A DNA stretch of 64,000 nucleotides from assembly GCA_963662155.1 (NCBI GenBank), contig OY759265.1, forward strand, positions 42,014,162-42,078,161. Direction: 5' to 3'. Positions 43,512 to 54,545 of the stretch are shown here, one piece after another; within the stretch, counting starts at the first letter, position 1; every line of letters begins with the position of its first letter. The position numbers and the translations under genes are program-made. The stretch comes from Lamellibrachia columna. Its lineage: Eukaryota > Annelida > Polychaeta > Sabellida > Siboglinidae. The notes under the pieces were generated by a model. It did no database searches and was not told the DNA's origin. It saw nothing but the letters and a program-made list of their open reading frames with translations.

Positions 43512-44088
43512 CTCAGGGAGAGAGATGGTTTAAAGAGAAGTCAACGCCTACCTAGGTGCCTTGCATTGATGCCCGCCCCCAGAGTGGAGAGGGACAGCTG
43601 CTCTACTGAGGAAGAAGTTAATGCCTTCCTAGGTGCATTGCACTGGTGCCCGCACCCAGAGTGGAGAGGGACAGCTGTTCTACTGAGGAAGAAGTCAACG
43701 CCTTCCCAGGTGCCTTGCATTGGTGTCCACTCCCAGAGTGGAGAGGGACAGCTGCTCTACTGAGGAAGAAGTCAACGCCTACCTAGGTGCCTTGCATTGG
43801 TGCCCGCTCCCAGAGTGGAGAGGGACAGCTGCTCTACTGAGGAAGAAGTCAACGCCTTCCTAGGTGCCTTGCATTGGTGCCCACCCCCAGAGTGGTGAGG
43901 GACAGCTGCTCTACTGAGGAAGAAGTCAACGCCTACCTAGGTGCCTTGCATTGGTGCCCGCCTCAAGAGTGGAGAGGGACAGCTGCTCTACTGGGGAAGA
44001 AGTCAACGCCTACCTAGGTGCCTTGCATTGGTGCCCGCCTCCAGAGTGGAGAGGGACAGCTGCTCTACTGGGGAAGAAGCCCACATAG
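43512..44088 (+). repeat. 77-bp tandem repeat, about 7.5 copies
   Basis: The unit starts GAGGAAGAAGTCAACGCCTA and contains GTGGAGAGGGACAGCTGCTC. Starts fall at 43608, 43685, 43762, 43839, 43916, 43993 and 44070, exactly 77 apart. Copies differ by a few bases. Because 77 is not a multiple of three, each unit shifts frame. The unit seems to come from the end of the LINE ORF (EEVNAYLGALHWCP..WRGTAAL-like). Confidence 0.95.
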
Positions 44089-44176
44089 AAAAGAAATATA
44101 CACGAAGTGTTAGCTACATAATTAAAGTAACGTATATCTTGCTGGAAACAATAAAATTCTAATAAACATGACCCAC

Positions 44177-44335
44177 CTTTATTTCAGCCCAGAAGAGTTT
44201 GGCAAGGTCAAGTTGGCATCTGATAATTGCCCATAGGAAGAACAGAAGTAACCGGTTATTGCTCTCACAAGTCACAGTGACACATTTATCAACGGATGAC
44301 ACCTTCTTCTTCAGCATGTAGAAAACATTGCAACT
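44177..44335 (-). CDS. TRPM exon 7
   Basis: The exon lies between gtatttgtag and GTGGGT, phase 0 at both ends, 53 codons. It reads SCNVFYMLKKKVSSVDKCVT then LLLFFLWAIIRCQLDLAKLF and WAEIK. TRPM proteins have the LFIWAIxxxxxELAxxxW helix pair at this place in the MHR4 region. Confidence 0.85.
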
Positions 44336-44414
44336 CTACAAATACAACATGTACTGTCTTGTGTACACAGTCATGCATGAATGTGTGTATGCTTTGGAAG
44401 ATAAAAACATCAAA

Positions 44415-44660
44415 AGCTCTGAGGGAATTTATTACAGTAAAGTTGATGCACTCAGGGTGGAGTGTAGAAGGAGAAGAGGAAGACCGTGACCGAGGTGGGA
44501 GGACTGTGTGAAAATAGATTTGGTGGGATTGGGAGGGTATTGGAGAGTGAGTGTTGGGGAAGTGGGCGGTGGGTGGTGACGGAAGAAGAACAAAATCAGG
44601 ATCAGTATAGGTGCCAGCCTCACACCGCAATTCATGGGAAAAGAGGATGGCAACACTTCA
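44415..44660 (+). mobile_element. RTE-like LINE 3' end fragment
   Basis: The plus strand reads ALREFITVKLMHSGWSVEGE, and in another frame GRGRPRPRWEDCVKIDLV, the (G)RGRPxxRWxDCVxxDL motif of the RTE C-terminal end. Only this end is present. Confidence 0.55.
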
Positions 44661-44848
44661 ATTACACACATGCAGTGGAAATCACTAGGAATATATTTCG
44701 AAGACTGGAGTGCTAAGAACCACCTAGGGGAGAGTGTATTAAATATAGCATTGTGTTCATAACATGAATTATTTAACGTTGTGACACAGTGAATGGACGA
44801 ACAAACAAAAACACAAAAAACACTCCTCATAAAGTATGCAATGCTTAC

Positions 44849-44878
44849 CTGTTCCTCGTTGCTCTCTGTTTGACGTGT
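44849..44878 (-). CDS. TRPM exon 6: 30-nt microexon, TRQTESNEEQ
   Basis: The exon lies between ttgtttcag and GTAAGC, phase 0 at both ends. It is acidic and hydrophilic and falls in a loop that is variable among TRPM proteins. It resembles the two microexons at 56185 and 57749 in length, phase and end (E-E-Q, D-D-Q, D-E-Q), so it may be optional. Confidence 0.6.
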
Positions 44879-45381
44879 CTGAAACAAGTTTACAAGTTCA
44901 GCTTTTTTATATTTGCTAAAGCAATAAATATAAACAGACAGATTCTCCTTATGGTATATTTTTGGTACACCAAATCATTTTAAACCATATAATACTGACA
45001 CTTTCTAGCAATTAGCCATTTTCAACAATAGATGATCATTATTATTTTCGGTTCGTAGTTGTTTTTTTCTCACATGCTTAATCAAGCATTCGTATTACAT
45101 CTTTTCAATCATCCTTATAAGCATGACAAACACTTAGAAGATACAGTGTTAATGATATTGCTGAAAAAGCCAATATTTTATTAAACTGTGCATTTATATT
45201 ATGGTTAGCGCCACCACCAATTGTACTAACAGAGACACCAAGCCACCGACTCAGGACATTGGACACCTTTTCTTGACAGTTCGTCTACAAACAGAAGCAT
45301 TGTTGTTATTTAACTTAATGTTGCATCACAGCAATCACGTCAAGTCAATCTGATGTTGTCATGTTTATTGCACTTATGTTG

Positions 45382-45497
<116 letters not shown>

Positions 45498-45843
45498 CGT
45501 GCGTTGCATGCATGCCTGTTTGCCTGCATGCTTGCATAAATTTAGGATGGGCACATACAGCAAACATTAAACATACCAATGTAGGTTTCAAATATCATTC
45601 AGTTAATTTTTTGTGGTTCATCAGCCCAAAATTACTGATACTGTTTTTGCTAGATGAAAATATGATGAAAACGTCAGTGTTTGGATAAACTTGAACAGGC
45701 AGTGAGAATGCACAGTGCAAAGTACAATTTTGCAGTGAACGCTTCTAAAACGATCACAGAGATGGACAACTTTAAAGGTAGAATGGAGAGAAAATTGTAA
45801 ACAACATTATTCTAACATAATGTAACTAAATTTAAATTATACA

Positions 45844-47199
45844 ATGGCGCCGTGCAAACTACGGGTAAAGGCTGCTAGACACTTAATATGCGACAGTTGT
45901 GACAACTGGGTGGACTTTGCCAAATCCCGTTGTGATGAGTCCTGGGCTGAGGTTCAGGCAGATAGTTTTAGTTTTGAGTGTTGGGGTGTGAAAAAAATTA
46001 AGGGTGGAGAAGAATGGACTGAGGCAGCTACTTTTGTCATTGATGGGATAGGAAGAGGTTGGTTCTTTCAGTGGTTCAGGTGGTGGGGCAGTGGATGATA
46101 AAATGAGGGAGGTGACAAGAGAGATGCTAGGGAGAGCTCACGTCAGCCTGGAAGGAGGTTGAGAGGAGGTACTGTGAAAGAGTGGAACAAAACAGGATGG
46201 AATGAGACAGGAGATAAGGAGACAGGAGAGATAGAGACAGGACAGAATGAAAGGTGATATGTTGATGGATGAGAAGGAGATGGACAGAATGGTGCCAAGT
46301 GACATAACTGCAGACATACATGACAGAAGGGAACTGACAAAAGACATATACTGAGGTAGTGATAGAGGGTTTTACGAGGAAAGCAAGGGTGTTCGTAGGG
46401 GCTCTATAGTTAGAAGTACCAACAAAGCTCTAAATAAGGGTGATGACATTGTAGTTTTTTTCCCAGCGGAGGTGCATGATCAAGGTGCATTACTGCTCAA
46501 GAAGTGTTGTGCTGGCGTCTCATCCATGGTAGAGTGCCAACGAATGGGTTATGTTGGGTTGCGTTTGTGTTTGGTACTTTTCTTGAGCACTTAATAAAGA
46601 TCTTTGTTTTTTGCATTAATATTGTCACTGTCTTATAACCTAACGAGCCTGTTTTCGGCCCATTACAATTGTCTGGGATTTCACCAATACTGGGATGAAG
46701 GGGTCAGGGTTATCGAAAATACGGAAGGATGGCAATTAACACACTAGTGGAGCAGCTATGTTGGAAGTAGGAAGTTGGATAAAGTTGCAGATGACCTCTT
46801 AGGAACAGCTGACAATGGCATAGGTAGCATAACAAGTATCTTTGGTAGCAAACATTAGTTAAACTAGAAGCACAGAGGGTTACATAGAGGTGCCTCAAAC
46901 AGGACAAGAGGCCACTAGTATATACAAACCAGCACAAACAATCTCCGGAAAACATTTCTGAAACTGGATTTAAATTTGTGTCTTTAAATACAAGGGGCGT
47001 AGTAACTAAAAAACAAATTAAACATTATGGTAGAAGATATTAACCCTCACATAATTGGTGTAACTGAATCATGGGCCAACAAAGACTTAACAGGTGCTGA
47101 ATTAGGACTGACAGGATATGTAATATTTAGGAGAGATCAAATAGGAAGGAGGGGAGGGGGAGTCATTTGAAGACTCTATTCAGGCTTACGAAATACAAT
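45844..47199 (+). mobile_element. CR1-like LINE, 5' part, interrupted by a later copy
   Basis: Plus strand. ORF1 starts at 45844 with MAPCKLRVKAARHLICDSCD and a PHD-like Cys pattern (CDSCDNWVDFAKSRCDESW). Deletions remove most of the esterase part. The stretch 46460-46680 is unlike other copies and may be another insertion. ORF2 starts near 46965 (TRGVVTKKQIK-like, then HIIGVTESWANKDLTGAELG). At 47199 the sequence meets the 3' tail of an inverted copy; the continuation of this element resumes at 51366. Confidence 0.8.
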
Positions 47200-47293
47200 T
47201 GATTTAACAAGATTGCCATACTAAACAACAAGTTTCAGATGGCAAGTGGACAAGGAAGCCATTGGCTTATCAAGAGTCCAACAATTGTCTCAT

Positions 47294-48350
47294 CTATGTG
47301 TAGCTCATCCTTATCAAATATCTGTCAATTCTATTTTTAAGCATATTCACACTACTAGCATTAAAACAATCATTTGGCAGTTTGTTCCATTCATTTATCA
47401 CCCTCTGTGAGAAAGAGTACTTTCTCATGTCCAACCTACACTGCTCCTTAACTAATGCTGCTTTATGTCCTCTTGTTCTACTGCCTTCTTTAAGTCTGAA
47501 GAACATATTCCTATCAACATTCTCACAACCATTCACTATTTCAAACACTACTATTTGGTCTCCTCTTAGTCTCCCGTTCTCTAGTGTTATCAAACCACAT
47601 TGCAATAAGCGACTTTCGTAACTAAGGTCTCTCAATTCTGGAATCATTTTAGTTGCTCTTCGTTGTATTCTTTTTAGCTTGTCTATGTCCTTTTTTACGA
47701 TATGGCCTCCATGTTTGAATACAATATTCCAAATGTGGTCTAATTATTGCTTTGTACAGGGGTACAATTAGCTGTTTCTCCTTATACATGGTAGTTCTCC
47801 TAATTAGCCCTAGAATTTGATTTTCTTTCGAAGCAGCAATCCCACATTGCTCTGAAATTTTCATGTCAGCACTAAATGTTACTCCTAAGTCCTTTTCTTG
47901 TGTGGTTCTACCTAGTACAACGTCCATTTTATATTCTTCGTCCATGTTTCCATGTCCTATGTGTATACATTTACACTTCCCAAAACTTAATAACATTTGC
48001 CATTTTTCTGACCATTTAACTAATTTATCTAGATCATCCTATAAACTTTGTTTATCTGTATCACTAGTAACCTTTCTGAATACTTCATCTGCAAATTTGA
48101 GTACTTTGCTAGATATGTCATCTTCCAAATCATTTATATATATTAAAAACAGTATAGGGCCTAATACTGATCCCTGTGGTACCCACTCAAAACAGATTTC
48201 CAGTTTGAAATCTCACCATCTACTATTACTCTCTGTCTTCTGTGTGTAAGCCACTTTTCTATCCAGTTGATTACATCATTACCTATAACATAAGAGATTG
48301 GTTAGACATGACCTTGTTTTTAGGAACCCATGTTGATATGTATTTATTAA
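47294..48350 (-). pseudogene. CR1-like LINE ORF2 RT palm and C-terminal part, broken
   Basis: The pieces 47649-47996 (LSFGKCKCIHIGHGNMDEEY, EKDLGVTFSADMKISEQCGI) and 47294-47647 (MIPELRDLSYESRLLQCGLI, LIRMSYT end) hold the RT thumb and C-terminus. Upstream, up to 48350, the palm is shortened: the motif A block (YLDFQKAFDKVP) is deleted and the FADD box reads as a frame-broken remnant near 48090. Confidence 0.8.
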
Positions 48351-48416
48351 TTTATGTTTTACAAGGAATTCCACCATGTGGTCTCTAATTAATGTTTCGA
48401 GTAATTTACATACAAC

Positions 48417-49946
48417 TTATGTTAAACTCACTGGTCTGTAATTTTCTGGCTTGTACCTCAATCCCTTCTTAAATAGCAGCGTAATGTTTGCTTCTTTCCA
48501 TTTTGAAGGAAGTATTCCTTCTTCTAATGACATGTTAAACAATTTTGCAAGTGGTGTACTAATTTGCTTAACAATTTCCTTAAGCAGTTTTGGTGGTATT
48601 CCATCAACTCCAGGTGATTTATTATCTTTCATCTTCTTAAATTTCTTTGCTATCATTTCAGGGGTTACAAATAACTGGCCTAAATGTTCTGATTTATTGC
48701 CCTCAAATTTAGTAAATGGAACTGGAACTGAGCTGATATCTTCTGTGGTAAAAACTGAGCTGAAATACTCATTCAGGACATCTACAATTTGAAACCCGTC
48801 TGAAATTATGTTTCCCCTGTTGTTTTCCAGTGGTCCGACCTTATCTCGAACTTTCTGCTTAGCCCTTACATAAGCATAGAAACTCTTGCTGTCATTTTTT
48901 ATATTACCTGCCAATTTTTTTTCAAAGGTACTTTTACATTTTCTAATTTCAGTTGTAGCTAAGTTAAGTTAAGTGCCTCTTTGTAATTTGCATAGTCTTC
49001 ATCCTTTCTGGTACGCCTATAAACCCTACACATAGTCTGCTTAAACACTATTTTTCTAATATCTTCTTTTGACAAGTGTTTCTTGTTTTCCTTGTTTTTT
49101 CAAGTGAACAAATTTATTGATGATACTCTCGATTTCATATTTTAGAATATTCCAACATTCAATTGCGGTCTTTTTCATCAGCATGTTATTCCAATCTAGC
49201 TTTGCTAAGTATTTTCTTATATTTTTAGAGATACTTTTGTGGAAGTTTCTCCTATGCGTTTTGTTATTTTTACTTTCTGATTTTACATTGATGTCAAAAT
49301 GTATTTGATTGTGGTCTCTGTTACCCAATGATTCATGTATTTTTACATTGTCCACTAATTATTTTTGTGATGATAATACTATATCTAATACATTTTCTCC
49401 CCTGGTTGGTTCTAGCACGTGCTGACTAAGGAAACTCTCCTGAATTAAAAATAGAAATTGTTGGTCCTCACCCCCTGTACTTTCTAGAGATTTCCATTGT
49501 ATGTGTCCGTGATTAAAATCTCCTATTATGATACATTCCCCTTTACCAACTTCGTTTATAGCATTTTGTATTTTTGTGCTATCCTCTTCGTTTATGTGTG
49601 GACTTCGGTAAAGTAATCCAATAGTTAATTTTGAATTTCCGGAAACTATTTTGCACCAAACAGCTTCATCGTAATCTTCTTCCTTTTCTAATTTTATTTC
49701 ATAAGCCTGAATAGATTCTTTAACATATAAAATAACTCCCCTTCCCCTTCTTCCTATTCAATCTCTCCTAAACATTACGTATCCTGTCAATCCTAATTCA
49801 GCATACGTTATGTCTGTGTTGGCCCATGATTTGGTAATACCAATTATGTGAGGGTCAATATCTTCTACCATAACGTTTAATTTGTATTTCTTATTTACAT
49901 TGCTCCTAGCATTTAAACACACGCATCTATTACCTGCATCAGACAT
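48417..49946 (-). pseudogene. CR1-like LINE ORF2 endonuclease and RT fingers, broken
   Basis: Open pieces at 49758-49946 (CLNARSNVNKKYKLNVMVED then HIIGITKSWANTD), 49056-49355 (NRDHNQIHFDINVKSESKNN) and 48417-48914 (KSFYAYVRAKQKVRDKVGPL, SPGVDGIPPKLLKEIVKQIS, NYRPVSLT) carry the endonuclease and the first part of RT. Catalytic GDFNH lies between the pieces, near 49520, in the same strand. Small indels and stops separate them. The first piece preserves the N-terminal endonuclease part that the 26-28 kb copy lacks. Confidence 0.85.
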
Positions 49947-50091
49947 GTTTTTCGAACATTTTGTTATTGGTGTATTACTTTTTTCTTTTTTTTATTATTA
50001 TTTTTTACTAGTGGCCTTATGTCCTGCTTGAGGCATCTCTAAGTAACCCCCTGTGCTTCTAGTTTAAATAGTGTTTACTACCAAAAATATT

Positions 50092-50889
50092 TTATATGCT
50101 ACCCATGCTACTGTGTACTGCTGCTGAGAGTCCATCCGCAAATACTGCTGCCCCCTTTCCACTTAGATGAAGCCCGTCCTTCATGTACATATCAGCCCTT
50201 CCAACAAAACTTCCCCACAAATCCACAAAACCAACTTCCTCTTCCCTACATAGCTTCTCGGCTAGCATGTTTATTGCCATCCCCCGGCAACTTTGATATC
50301 TATGACCCCCCCTTCCTATTACTGGTAAAATCCTTGACAGTATTACCTGCTCAACCCACGTCTGCTTTAGTGTTCTGACCAAATTCCTGTATTTCCTAAC
50401 TATGGCAGTTGTACCCTCCCTCTCTACGTTATTTATCCCTACGTGTACTAAGACAGATTCAACCTTGCCCGAACCCACAATGTTTTCTACCCTCTCAGTT
50501 ATCGCCTCTATTTTGGCCCCGGGCAAGCAAACTACCACGTCATCTCCCTTGTTTAAGACTCTGTCGGTATTCCTAACTATTGAGTCCCCCACAAATACCC
50601 TCACTCTCTTTCTCACCCCCTCTATCACTGCCTTGGAATAGCTCTTTTGATGGATCCCCTCCATCACATTCTGTCCTGCAGCCTTGTCACTTGGTGGCAG
50701 ACTGTTAACAAGCTCTCTCTCATCCACCAACCTGTCACCTTTCCCTCCCGTCGCCTGGCTAACTTGCACTCCTGTCGCCTTCCCTCCTGACACCTTCCCT
50801 CCCATCTCCCTCACTCCCATTGCCTTAACTGCTGTCTCCTCCCCCCCCCCGACACCTTCGCTACTGACTCCCCGTTTCCTTCGATCCAT
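50092..50889 (-). CDS. CR1-like LINE ORF1 protein, SGNH esterase domain
   Basis: A 265-codon open frame, the best ORF1 in the window. A Gly/Lys/Glu-rich linker (residues 1-75) precedes an esterase-like domain. RVRVFVGDSIVRN at about 97 holds the GDSx nucleophile block, VLVHVGINN at about 148 fits the GxND block, and YMKDGLHLSGKGAAVFADGL at about 235 holds the Asp-x-x-His dyad. All three blocks keep their key Ser, Asn, Asp and His. CR1-type LINEs are known to carry such esterases in ORF1. The Cys-rich N-terminus lies further upstream (about 51180-51320), separated by a frameshift, so the frame shown is not the full native ORF1. Confidence 0.8.
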   Translation of the reverse strand: MDRRKRGVSSEGVGGGEETAVKAMGVREMGGKVSGGKATGVQVSQATGGKGDRLVDERELVNSLPPSDKAAGQNVMEGIHQKSYSKAVIEGVRKRVRVFVGDSIVRNTDRVLNKGDDVVVCLPGAKIEAITERVENIVGSGKVESVLVHVGINNVEREGTTAIVRKYRNLVRTLKQTWVEQVILSRILPVIGRGGHRYQSCRGMAINMLAEKLCREEEVGFVDLWGSFVGRADMYMKDGLHLSGKGAAVFADGLSAAVHSSMGSI

Positions 50890-50929
50890 TTGTCTTCCGT
50901 CCCATTTCTTTCCTTCTCATCTCCTTTCG

Positions 50930-51035
50930 TCCTGTCTCCCTACATCCTGTCTCCTTACATCCTGTCTCCTTACATCCTGTCTCCCTACATCCCATCTCCG
51001 TATGTCCTGTCTCCTTACCTCCTCTCAGCCTCCTC
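50930..51035 (-). repeat. 15-bp tandem repeat within LINE ORF1 linker
   Basis: Minus-strand units of GGATGTAAGGAGACA and variants, each coding GCKET. Six to seven units. The same repeat occurs at 34690-34790 in another copy. Confidence 0.85.
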
Positions 51036-51365
51036 CCAGGTTAAGGTGAGCTCTCCCTAGCATCTCTCTCGACATCTTCTCCCACTTTATCATCTCCTGT
51101 CCCCCCCCATCAGAACCACTGGCACAACCCACCTGCTCCCTTCCCACAACTGCCACAACGAGCAGCCTCAGCTGTTCTAACTCCAAGACAAGTTCCTTCA
51201 TCCCCTACACTCAAAACTAAAACTATCCGCATGCACCTCAGCCCAGGACTTCTCACAGCCGGACTTGACAAAGTCCACCCAGTTGCTACAACTGCTGCAT
51301 ATTAAATGCCTAGTGGCCTTTACCTGCCGTTTGCATGGCGCCATCAAATTTAGACTTAATCTGAT

Positions 51366-52355
51366 TACAATGGGAAGTAGAATATGGTGAAGCTGATTGG
51401 TGCAATAACATAATGGGAGATTTTAACCACAGACACATATAATGGACATCTCTGTAGAGTACAGGGGTAAGGACGAACTATTTTAATACAGGACAGCGTC
51501 TGTACTCGACAGGTGCTAGAACCACCAACCAGGGGAGAGAATGTATTAGATCTAGTTTTGTCTTCACAAAATAAATTAATGGACAATGTCAAAATACATG
51601 AACCATTGGGTAGCAGTTAGCATAATAAAATATTTTGACATCAAAATAAAATCAGAAAGTAACAATACAAATACATACCGGAGAAACTTCCATAAAGGTA
51701 AATATAAAGATATATGAGAAAATACTTGGCATAGGTAGATTGGGGAAACATGCTCAGGAATAAGACAGCAACTGAATGTTGGAACATTCTAAAGCATGAA
51801 AGCGAAAGTATCCTTGAACAATTTGTTCCCTTGAAAAAACAAGGAAAACATTCTAGAAAGAAACACTTATCAAAGGAACATATTAGAAAAAATAGCGTAC
51901 AAGCAAAACCATGTGGAGTGTTTATAGGTGTACCAGAAAGGATGAAGACTGTAAAAATTACAAAGTGGCACTTAATGCTGCTGCGACTGAAATCAGAACA
52001 TCTAAAAGAAGCTATGAGCAGAAATTACCATGTAACATAAAACATGACAGCAAGAGTTGTTATGCATATGCCAGGAGTAAACAAAACATAAGAGACCAGG
52101 TTGAACCACTGAAGATAGTGCTGAAAAAATAATATCACAGGGTTCATTAATGCGGAATATTTAAATGGGTACTTCAGTTCAGTGTTTACCTGAGAGGATA
52201 TTAGTTCACTATGACTTCCAGATGCTAAATTTCAAAAGGCTAAATCAGACTGTTTAGGGCAGTTAATTGTAACTCCGGAAATGGCAGCTAAGAAAATAAA
52301 GGCAATGAAGAATAATAAATCACCTGGAGTGGATGAAATTCCACCAAAACTACTC
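51366..52355 (+). mobile_element. CR1-like LINE, continuation of the 45844-47199 copy
   Basis: The plus strand goes on from TACAAT with endonuclease (EYGEADWCN, IMGDFNHRHI), the basic linker (HSRKKHLSKEHIRK, TSKRSYEQKLPCNIKHDSKS) and the beginning of RT (MKNNKSPGVDEIPPKLLP), where it ends at about 52355. Deletions of 10-60 bp and stops are frequent. The RT core and 3' end are missing. Confidence 0.85.
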
Positions 52356-52379
52356 CCATGCTGTCATTGCATTGATGTC

Positions 52380-52690
52380 ATTGCCTGTCGGTCGTTCTGG
52401 CTTGTGACGATTAAAACTTGTGCTTATTATATACAACCTGTCGTGTATACATGTCACGTCACATGGAGGCTAGCGGTAATTAATGAGAAACGCATGCACA
52501 TACTGCTGTGTTACCAGCACCAGAAGCACTGGATATTCACAGTGCGGCAGCAGCAGAATTGTGGAAAGAGTTGAACAATACATGGAAGCACTATTATGCA
52601 CGTACGACCAGGCGTGTTTTGTCAACGCTTCAATAGGACCCACCCACAGACGCAGAAAAAATAAAACCGGTGGTGGCAAAGTTTGATGCG
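52380..52690 (+). pseudogene. Gypsy gag fragment
   Basis: One plus-strand frame from about 52515 reads LDIHSAAAAELWKELNNTWK, HYYARTTRRVLSTLQ, a TAG, then DPPTDAEKIKPVVAKFDA. The WKxFxxxWxxYxxAT and EKIKPVLxxFxxY blocks are those of Gypsy capsid proteins; the middle part of the capsid is deleted between them. It lies at the head of the rearranged Gypsy copy that follows. Confidence 0.5.
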
Positions 52691-53430
52691 TAATGTCGAC
52701 CTAGATGAAACTTCGGACGCCCACTTGCACGTTCACTATGACACAGTGTCGGCTCTTCCATACTACTCGATGATTGGGTGGTATCGGGACATGCACGCTC
52801 ACCGCTGATATCATTAGAGTTGTCTTTAGCAGGTGTTGCTCTGTCCCTGGCCGTCGTGTTGATCTGGTTTCGATTTCGTCGTAACACCGATTCACTTCCC
52901 ATCTCCAGCCAATAAGACTGCGGCGTCTGATCATGTCGTCTGATGATCGCCGACTGCCATTTCCCAACTGCTGGTGACGGCAATCCATCACCTATCGGCG
53001 TACTGCGCACTGCTGTCAGAGTCTGCAGCAGACTTTTCCCGTCAGTTAACATCTTTGTCAAGCTCCTTTTGAAGGTCTGTGCCACTCTCTCAGCCATCCC
53101 ATTACTTTGCAGATAACGCGGACTTGATGTTGTATGTTGCATGTGCATTCGCTTTGCAAAGTCACGGAATTCGGAACTACCGTATTGAGCTTCGTTATCG
53201 CTAAGTAATGTCTGAGGAATTCCGAAATCACAAAACATCTTCTCTAGATGCCCGATCACGGTACTGCTTCTTGAATCAGCCAGTTTGACAACACTTGGCC
53301 ACTTGCTGTAACAGTCGACCACTAAAAGATACATAACATCTGTGACGGTCTTCAGCTGCTGCAGGAGCAGGCGATGTGCTCGTGTGGCATGAGCGGCAGA
53401 GCGAGAAGTTGGCGACAGCAGGCACGAATG
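52691..53430 (-). pseudogene. Gypsy integrase fragment, inverted
   Basis: On the minus strand the stretch reads from a weak zinc-binding part (PLMPHEHIACSC) through YLLVVDCYSKWPSVVKLADS, the first catalytic Asp block, LLSDNEAQYGSSEFRDFAKR, the second, and SPRYLQSNGMAERVAQTFKR, the third with its Glu. The C-terminal segment continues to about 52700. The open part (52630-53334) is 234 codons. It lies between gag and RNase H pieces of the other strand, so an internal inversion or a separate insertion must be assumed. Confidence 0.85.
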
Positions 53431-53464
53431 CCATGGTCACAGCGGTAGGCCGTCTGCAGGCTGA

Positions 53465-54135
53465 GTTCCTGCATCCGCCGGTAACGGTGACATACTTGAC
53501 TAAGTTCGTACCGAGATTGAAAGAACTCACGTGAACCTCTGCGTGAACTGGCACACAAAGACGCAGAATGGGAGTGCGGCCACTTACAGAAGGAAGCACT
53601 TAATAAGATCAAAGATGCAGTCTCCAATGTGCTAAGCACATTGGAGGTACTACAGTCTGGAGGACGAGGTAACATTGCAGTGTGACGCCTGGCAGTCTGG
53701 CCTGGGTGCAGCACTGATACAGTTGGGTCAATCTGTGGCATTTACCTCATGCGCGCTGACGTCAGCTGAGACCAGATATGCTCAGATTGAGGAGCTGTTG
53801 TCAATAGTGTATGCATGTGCAAAGTTTGACGCATATGTGTATGGTTGAGATGAAGTCTCCATACAGACTGATCACAAGCCGCTGGAGTGCATATTCAAGA
53901 AGCTCCTGAATACAACGCCGATGAGACTGCAACGCATGCTACTGAAAATGCAGAGATACAACCTGAATGTACTGTACCACAAAAGGTACTGAGATGTACC
54001 TGGCTGACACACTGAGCAGAGCATATCTGCCTGTGAACGTCTGTGACAGAAGGCCATCAGTGGAGAACATTGATGCGACTGTGTTTCTACCTGTCACCGC
54101 TGAGCGACTTCAACAGATCAGACATGCAGATGCGG
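53465..54135 (+). pseudogene. Gypsy RT end and RNase H fragment
   Basis: Plus strand, over several frames: VTYLTKFVPRLKELT and HKDAEWECGHLQKEALNKIK (connection after RT), LEDEVTLQCDAWQSGLGAAL with the RNase H Asp, SAETRYAQIEELLSIVYACA with its Glu, VSIQTDHKPLECIFKKLLNT, RLQRMLLKMQRYNLNVLYHK, and EMYLADTLSRAYLP closing RNase H. A frameshift occurs before the YSLED block and near YHKRY. RT proper is missing. Confidence 0.85.
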
Positions 54136-54139
54136 AGTA

Positions 54140-54348
54140 CAGCGGGATCTACAAGGGAGGTAGACCACGAGAAACAACGAGGAGGCTTAATACGCTTAAT
54201 ATTCCTACAATTTCTAGACCATCTTCTCCAAGAATTGGACACGAGATTCAGTGCGATCATAGGAAAGCTGTGTTCGACCTGAAGCTCCTGCTCAATAACT
54301 TGGACAAGCTGATAGACTTCAATATAACCGACCCACAAGAATGACATT
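54140..54348 (+). other. Unassigned stretch after Gypsy RNase H
   Basis: The open frame continues (RRLNTLNIPTISRPSSPRIG and FDLKLLLNNLDKLIDFNITD) but the wording is no longer that of a Gypsy spacer. I do not recognise it. Confidence 0.25.
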
Positions 54349-54349
54349 G

Positions 54350-54545
54350 CCATGACTTGCCATCCCCAGTGTTCATGCCAACTGAAGTCAAATTGTTTAA
54401 ACTGTTTTTACTTGCTTATGCTAATATTGGAATAGAGCGTATTAATTCTGCATTAAAACTGGTGAAAAAAGTAATGCGGATCACCATGCATCAGGATTGC
54501 CTCATTAATCCTCTGAGCGCTCGTAGAACTGCTAATGATTGATGT
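54350..54545 (+). pseudogene. hAT transposase C-terminal dimerisation fragment
   Basis: The plus strand reads FKLFLLAYANIGIERINSAL then LVKKVMRITMHQDCLINPLS, like the SNAxVERxFSxLKLIKTKLRSTMxxxRLxxLLL block that closes hAT transposases. Only this block is present, and it does not belong to the hAT remnant at 19690-20490. Confidence 0.5.

Larger units (their letters stand above)
47200..51365 (-). mobile_element. CR1-like LINE, nearly full length, inserted in another CR1-like copy
   Basis: Read on the minus strand it has ORF1 (from about 51345 to 50092), ORF2 in several frames (49946 down to 47294), the family 3' UTR and a TTAAATCA-type tail end at 47200. TACAAT occurs at 47194-47199 and again at 51366-51371, and the flanks are the two halves of another copy, so this is a target duplication around a clean insertion. 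ORF2 is broken into five or more frames, so the copy is inactive. Its wording is closer to the 6.9-7.2 kb fragment than to the 26-28 kb copy, so two subfamilies exist. Confidence 0.9.

Noticed and set aside
43566..44162. Short repeated frames with LGALHWCPHPEWRGTA
   Set aside because: They result from the 77-bp tandem repeat; the frame changes at every unit, so no repeat protein is encoded.
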